Source: Sympetrum striolatum (taxonomy: Eukaryota > Arthropoda > Insecta > Odonata > Libellulidae). From it: 64,000 bases of DNA. Made by a program: the position numbers and the translations under genes. The notes below the pieces were generated by a model, which did not search any database, was not told the DNA's origin, and saw only the letters and a list, made by a program, of their open reading frames with translations. The stretch lies in contig OX388348.1 of assembly GCA_947579665.1 (NCBI GenBank), positions 4,340,001 through 4,404,000 on the forward strand, in the 5' to 3' direction. Positions 59,913 to 64,000 of this stretch are shown in pieces. Each line of letters opens with the position of its first letter. Positions within the stretch are counted from its first letter, which is position 1.

Positions 59913-62900
59913 GTTAGTGTCTTCTGTTAAGTGCTCCACTAGTCGAACGCTCAGCTGCTATGTCGTCAGAGAATTCAAAATATATGGGTTATTTTAATGA
60001 CACTGTTGCTACTGTAGAGATATCATTCATCTTGAATAGCACACGATATAAAGACGGCTACTTTTGTATAATTAGGATTGCTGGTGTTTATTTGAAAAAT
60101 AACCTGGAAATCTTATTTGTGAATGGTAAAATTATGATTTTTGTCATCTTAAAACGTCGTTTCTGGATTCATCTTGATTTTCACATAAAAAATTCTGGTT
60201 TGTCATTTTGATTTTTCTATGAATGTTTTACAGTTAAGGCCGAATTTTTTTCAACAGTGTAATGTTAAGAAAGTGTCATTTTCATCACAAGCATTACCAT
60301 TTGGAAGGTAGGTTAAGGCTATCGAAATCAGTTGATAGCTTGCGTTCGTTTTTTTAAATTTTACTATTTTCGTAGTAAAGCAGGTAATTAAATCGTTTAT
60401 AGTTCTTTTGTCGATTCAATGGATTTGATTTAAAATCATTCCACGGACCTTTCGGGAAACTTTATTCTTCTTTAACGAATTATTGGTATTTCTTCTGGAA
60501 AATTTCTCCCATCTTTCCGCTCTTGTTAGCGAGTGCGATAAAATCCGTGTTCCACATAGCAGCGAAGGAAAGCGAATATTAAGTCTTCCATAAAAGAACA
60601 ATGCGTAAGAATAGATTGATTTCTTTTCGAAAGTGACATCAGACTTCGATATCGAAATATCCCGAAGATATCCCAACGAGCCTTCGCAGTTTAGCGCAAG
60701 CGTAACTCGTCCAATAATTCTTTCTCGCCGATAACTTATCAATCGTCATAATTTTCTCACTTTTGTTAATGTACGCGTCGATCTTCTGTGTTCTACATAA
60801 AGTAAAAGCCAACTTAAACTCGGAGCGATGAGAACGAACCGTGTCAGCGTAGACAACGTGATTTATGGCACAATCCGTGCGGCGGTTATGGACTCTGTTT
60901 GACTTGTTATAGGTCAACCAGATGGAAAGATTCGATCGTAAATGCTCACAAAGGCAATTAATCCGCGGAGTGCGTATTTTAATTCGGTCGCCGGAATATC
61001 GTGTTCTAGGTGAGGGAAAGAATTCGGAGATTGGCCTGGTTTTCGCGGCAATGCATTCTTTGCCGTCGTTTCCATAAGAAGCGTTTGGAAAATAATCGGA
61101 CGCGAGACGACCATCTTGGAAAACTGGAACCAATGCCATCCCCTTTCGAAGTCTCTCAGTCACAGTCTGCTTTACTCACTTTTTTATCTGAGCAACGTCT
61201 CCGGAGGTTGTGGAAAGGGATAAGGTTCACTGGGTGCACTGCGCTGGGGGTGTAATAATTCTCGACCTTGATCCCTTTAACGACGGAAAATCAACACCAG
61301 CGGCAATCTCTCCTACGAGACCCACTTTAAAGCAAGCTCCACTTCACAGCGAGACAGTCACACCTCTCTCACCATCCCTCGGATGACAGGAAGCAATCCT
61401 TTGAAACATTCACTAAAATAACGATTGCTTATCAATTTTTACTTATCGATTGTCTCTCTTATAAATATAGTCATTCCTTCTGCCTCGGTTTATGGATTAC
61501 TTGAGAAGATCAGTCAAACAGTAATTGGTCCTCCATTGTCACCATTTAGAGTGAAATCTGAAAAATGTAGTGTTCGCTACAATAGCAACTGGGCATACCT
61601 GGAAAGGGGCGCATTTTTCGCTTTCCTGTCCAAAAATTCTTCTGGCACGGTCTTCTGAGTTTGAAAACATTCCACTAAATTCCACCCTACGCAAGAATCC
61701 CTAAAAGTTTGGCTTGCGCCCAACATTTGGTTTTGCTTGGATACTGAAGTTACAGCGTAGCGATTGGCCGCTCTGTTTACCGCATAAGAACCTGACTCCA
61801 ATCTTTTAAGAGGAAATGAGATACTCTTGACTGCAACTGTGGCATTGATGATCAAGGGGAATGATTATTGAAAACTTCTAATATTTTCTAACCATCCATT
61901 TTATCAAAGCACTTTTGAATCGATACCGTTATAATAAATTATAATTAAACATTATTCAGTGAGTAATTAATTGCTGTCATACAATTTCATCTTTCAACTT
62001 ATTGGGAAATCTTTTTTGATTAGATTTCAGAAGAAAACAGCCTTCACTCGATAAAAAGTGAAAGTAATTTCAAAGCTATCATGACGTGACAAGTAATTAT
62101 TCCAGCTTGGAATTGTATCTGTATATCCTTTGATATCTCCACTATCTATATTTGTCGATATTATTAGATAGTTAATATTATAATAGAATAAGCTTTCGTT
62201 AAAATGTAACATAGTAAATGAAACTGAAATTCAAATTTATTTTGCTTTATGCTTTACAAATATATGCATAAGGTACACACCTTCTCTATATTACGTATGC
62301 TTGTGATTAGAAATAGTCCTCCCACGAAAGGCCTTGTTCACGGATTAGAAAAATAGGAGACTTCCGCAGTAAGTCCATAATTATATGGGAACGGGTGTCC
62401 CTCATTTATAGAATGAAAGCGATAGGCCAACTAAGGTCCTAGCCCTGTCTGTCACATCACTTACGTAATTTATTATGTAATTTCAGTCACATCTCGTCAC
62501 AGAATGTCATTACTCCAACTAAAAATGATATATGTTATCAATACATTCGAATTGTTTGGAAACACCGCTAGAAAGAAAGGTTTTATGCTAATTATTTTGA
62601 TAACCCGAAAATTCTTTCAACTTAAGAATATTTCCAGTATTTTTTGTCTCTGACTCACTAATTAAGCTCCGTTTTCCTTTTTTTTTTACAAACAATGAGA
62701 TTTTGTCTGCTGCTGTTTGGCTATGTCGAAGTGATATGTTATCCATTCTCTGGAAAACGTACGAGATATCTCTCCTGAAACAATAGTATAAATTATAAGT
62801 CGTAAAAATAGTCCTGAAATATATATAAGGAAATTATTCTTTAATATTGAGTTTCTAAGACTTAGATTCTCCTGATAATATTTTCAAAGATTATTATTAT

Positions 62901-64000
62901 TATTAGATCCATTACCTTTACTCCACTACATTTCAAGTACTTACAAATTTCATATTTCAATTACTTATAACATATATCTTCCGGTAAAGAATTCATCTGC
63001 CCTATAAAATGACTTTGAGAGCAAATATATTTTAGTGCTTTGTGTGTATCTTTAATGTGCTTTAGTTCAACTGACGGTGAGTACTAAATTCTGAAAGATA
63101 TTAGTTAAAAGCTATTACCAGTCAATCATTGCGATGGAATCGTCAATATCAACCCTCTTATACAATGTCTGTGAATATCTTTTGATGCTCAGATGAATTT
63201 AACCAGCACAAGCATTGAAAGACGCTGAGGGCATTATCATGATACTTAACTCCTTATAAAGTGGCTCGCATGTTTCTCACATTTCAATTTTCCAATGACC
63301 GTGTTTTGTAAATTTTGTTTGTTGAAAATGTAGGTTTCAATAAACACTAAGCTCAACAGCAAAAACCATTGTGTGAAATTTAGTCCATTTAAACTATCGT
63401 ATATTACGGCAGCAGATTCAACGCAGCGAATATACAATTTAAAATTGAACAAATCCAATTTAAACCGGTAAATTAATTCTGTACATTACGTTACGTCATA
63501 CACGCAATTTATATTACTAAAAAGATTCGAAATGACAAATGGGAAAGCGAAATAATTGCAAGATCTAGAAGAGAATCGGTAGCTGCTAAAGCATTCGCCA
63601 TCGATGTTATTTATTGCCATCGATGTATTTTGAGACAGTTTAAATTGGAGTAGACCTCAGGGCCTTCAAAGAAAGGTCGAAAAAAAAGTCGCTCTTTAGG
63701 ACCTTGCGCCCGCTTAAACCAACCATGACCGTTTCGCAAAGCAAAAAGCGACGTAAATATGTCGCTGCAGGAATGTCACCCTTATAAACATCTAGATTAT
63801 TAATATTGGACGTAGTGAAAGAGCAAACGACACTTCCATAAAACGGCTAAAGTGATGCAGTCGACGGCTTTCGCTTCGACTCAATTTCTTTTCGAAAGTT
63901 CACCACTTTCTGCGGTTGGAAGAATCAATTTCTCCATCGACGGATGGAATACTTTTTAGGCAAATGTTCGCGAAAGTGCTTTCGCTTTGAAATTTCAACT
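59913..64000 (+). other. Intron 1 of the SLC12-type gene (continues past the window)
   Basis: No further exon with cotransporter features appears before the window ends, so intron 1 exceeds 4 kb. The 174-codon reverse-strand frame at 60639-61163 has no recognisable product. Long first introns often carry enhancers; nothing specific can be defined here. Confidence 0.55.

Noticed and set aside
60639..61163. Reverse-strand open frame of 174 codons in the SLC12-type intron
   Set aside because: It is the second longest open frame in the window but has no domain pattern, no recognisable motif and mixed basic composition; chance in a less AT-rich stretch is the simplest reading.

Overview
The window is eukaryotic and most probably from an insect or another arthropod. 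It is AT-rich, has GT-AG introns from under 100 bp to several kb, and carries scattered relics of Penelope-like elements, non-LTR retrotransposons, SINEs and MITEs typical of a medium to large arthropod genome. I cannot name the species. There are no bacterial, viral or CRISPR features, and I recognised no intact tRNA or rRNA gene.

Three protein-coding loci can be supported. (1) 2921-4854, minus strand: a complete five-exon DESI2-type PPPDE isopeptidase of 176 residues, with the catalytic His and Cys present. (2) 5664-20622, plus strand: an 11- or 12-exon gene for a TECPR2-like autophagy protein (837 or 859 residues). It has the N-terminal WD40 part, a disordered middle with a lysine-rich patch, and a C-terminal LC3-interacting WEVI motif, but no TECPR-repeat half. 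Genes 1 and 2 are head to head with 809 bp between start codons, so they probably share a promoter region. (3) 59469-59912, plus strand: the first coding exon of a Na-K-Cl type (SLC12) cotransporter, with an RFRV kinase-docking motif and a regulatory threonine segment. It lies behind a TATA and GAGA promoter and two tiny upstream ORFs. The rest of that gene is beyond the right edge.

The introns of the TECPR2-like gene hold a 100-bp hairpin, a decayed non-LTR retrotransposon lying almost against an exon, another LINE 3' end followed directly by a Penelope-like element, and a Tigger/pogo-like DNA element. The roughly 38-kb interval from 21.5 to 58.9 kb has no recognisable gene. It holds a tRNA-derived SINE with a perfect 13-bp target duplication and a second, older copy; a hAT MITE with a perfect 8-bp duplication; a 139-bp palindrome with Penelope/hammerhead-like sequence; paired GC-rich MITE copies; further LINE remnants; and two inverted copies of an element built from subrepeats of about 165 bp that end in a tetranucleotide microsatellite.

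The most unusual observations are the TECPR2-like gene that keeps its LIR but lacks the TECPR propeller, and the pair of subrepeat elements whose units each carry a tRNA T-arm-like motif. All calls come from reading the sequence and remembered family features; nothing was searched or aligned by computer.
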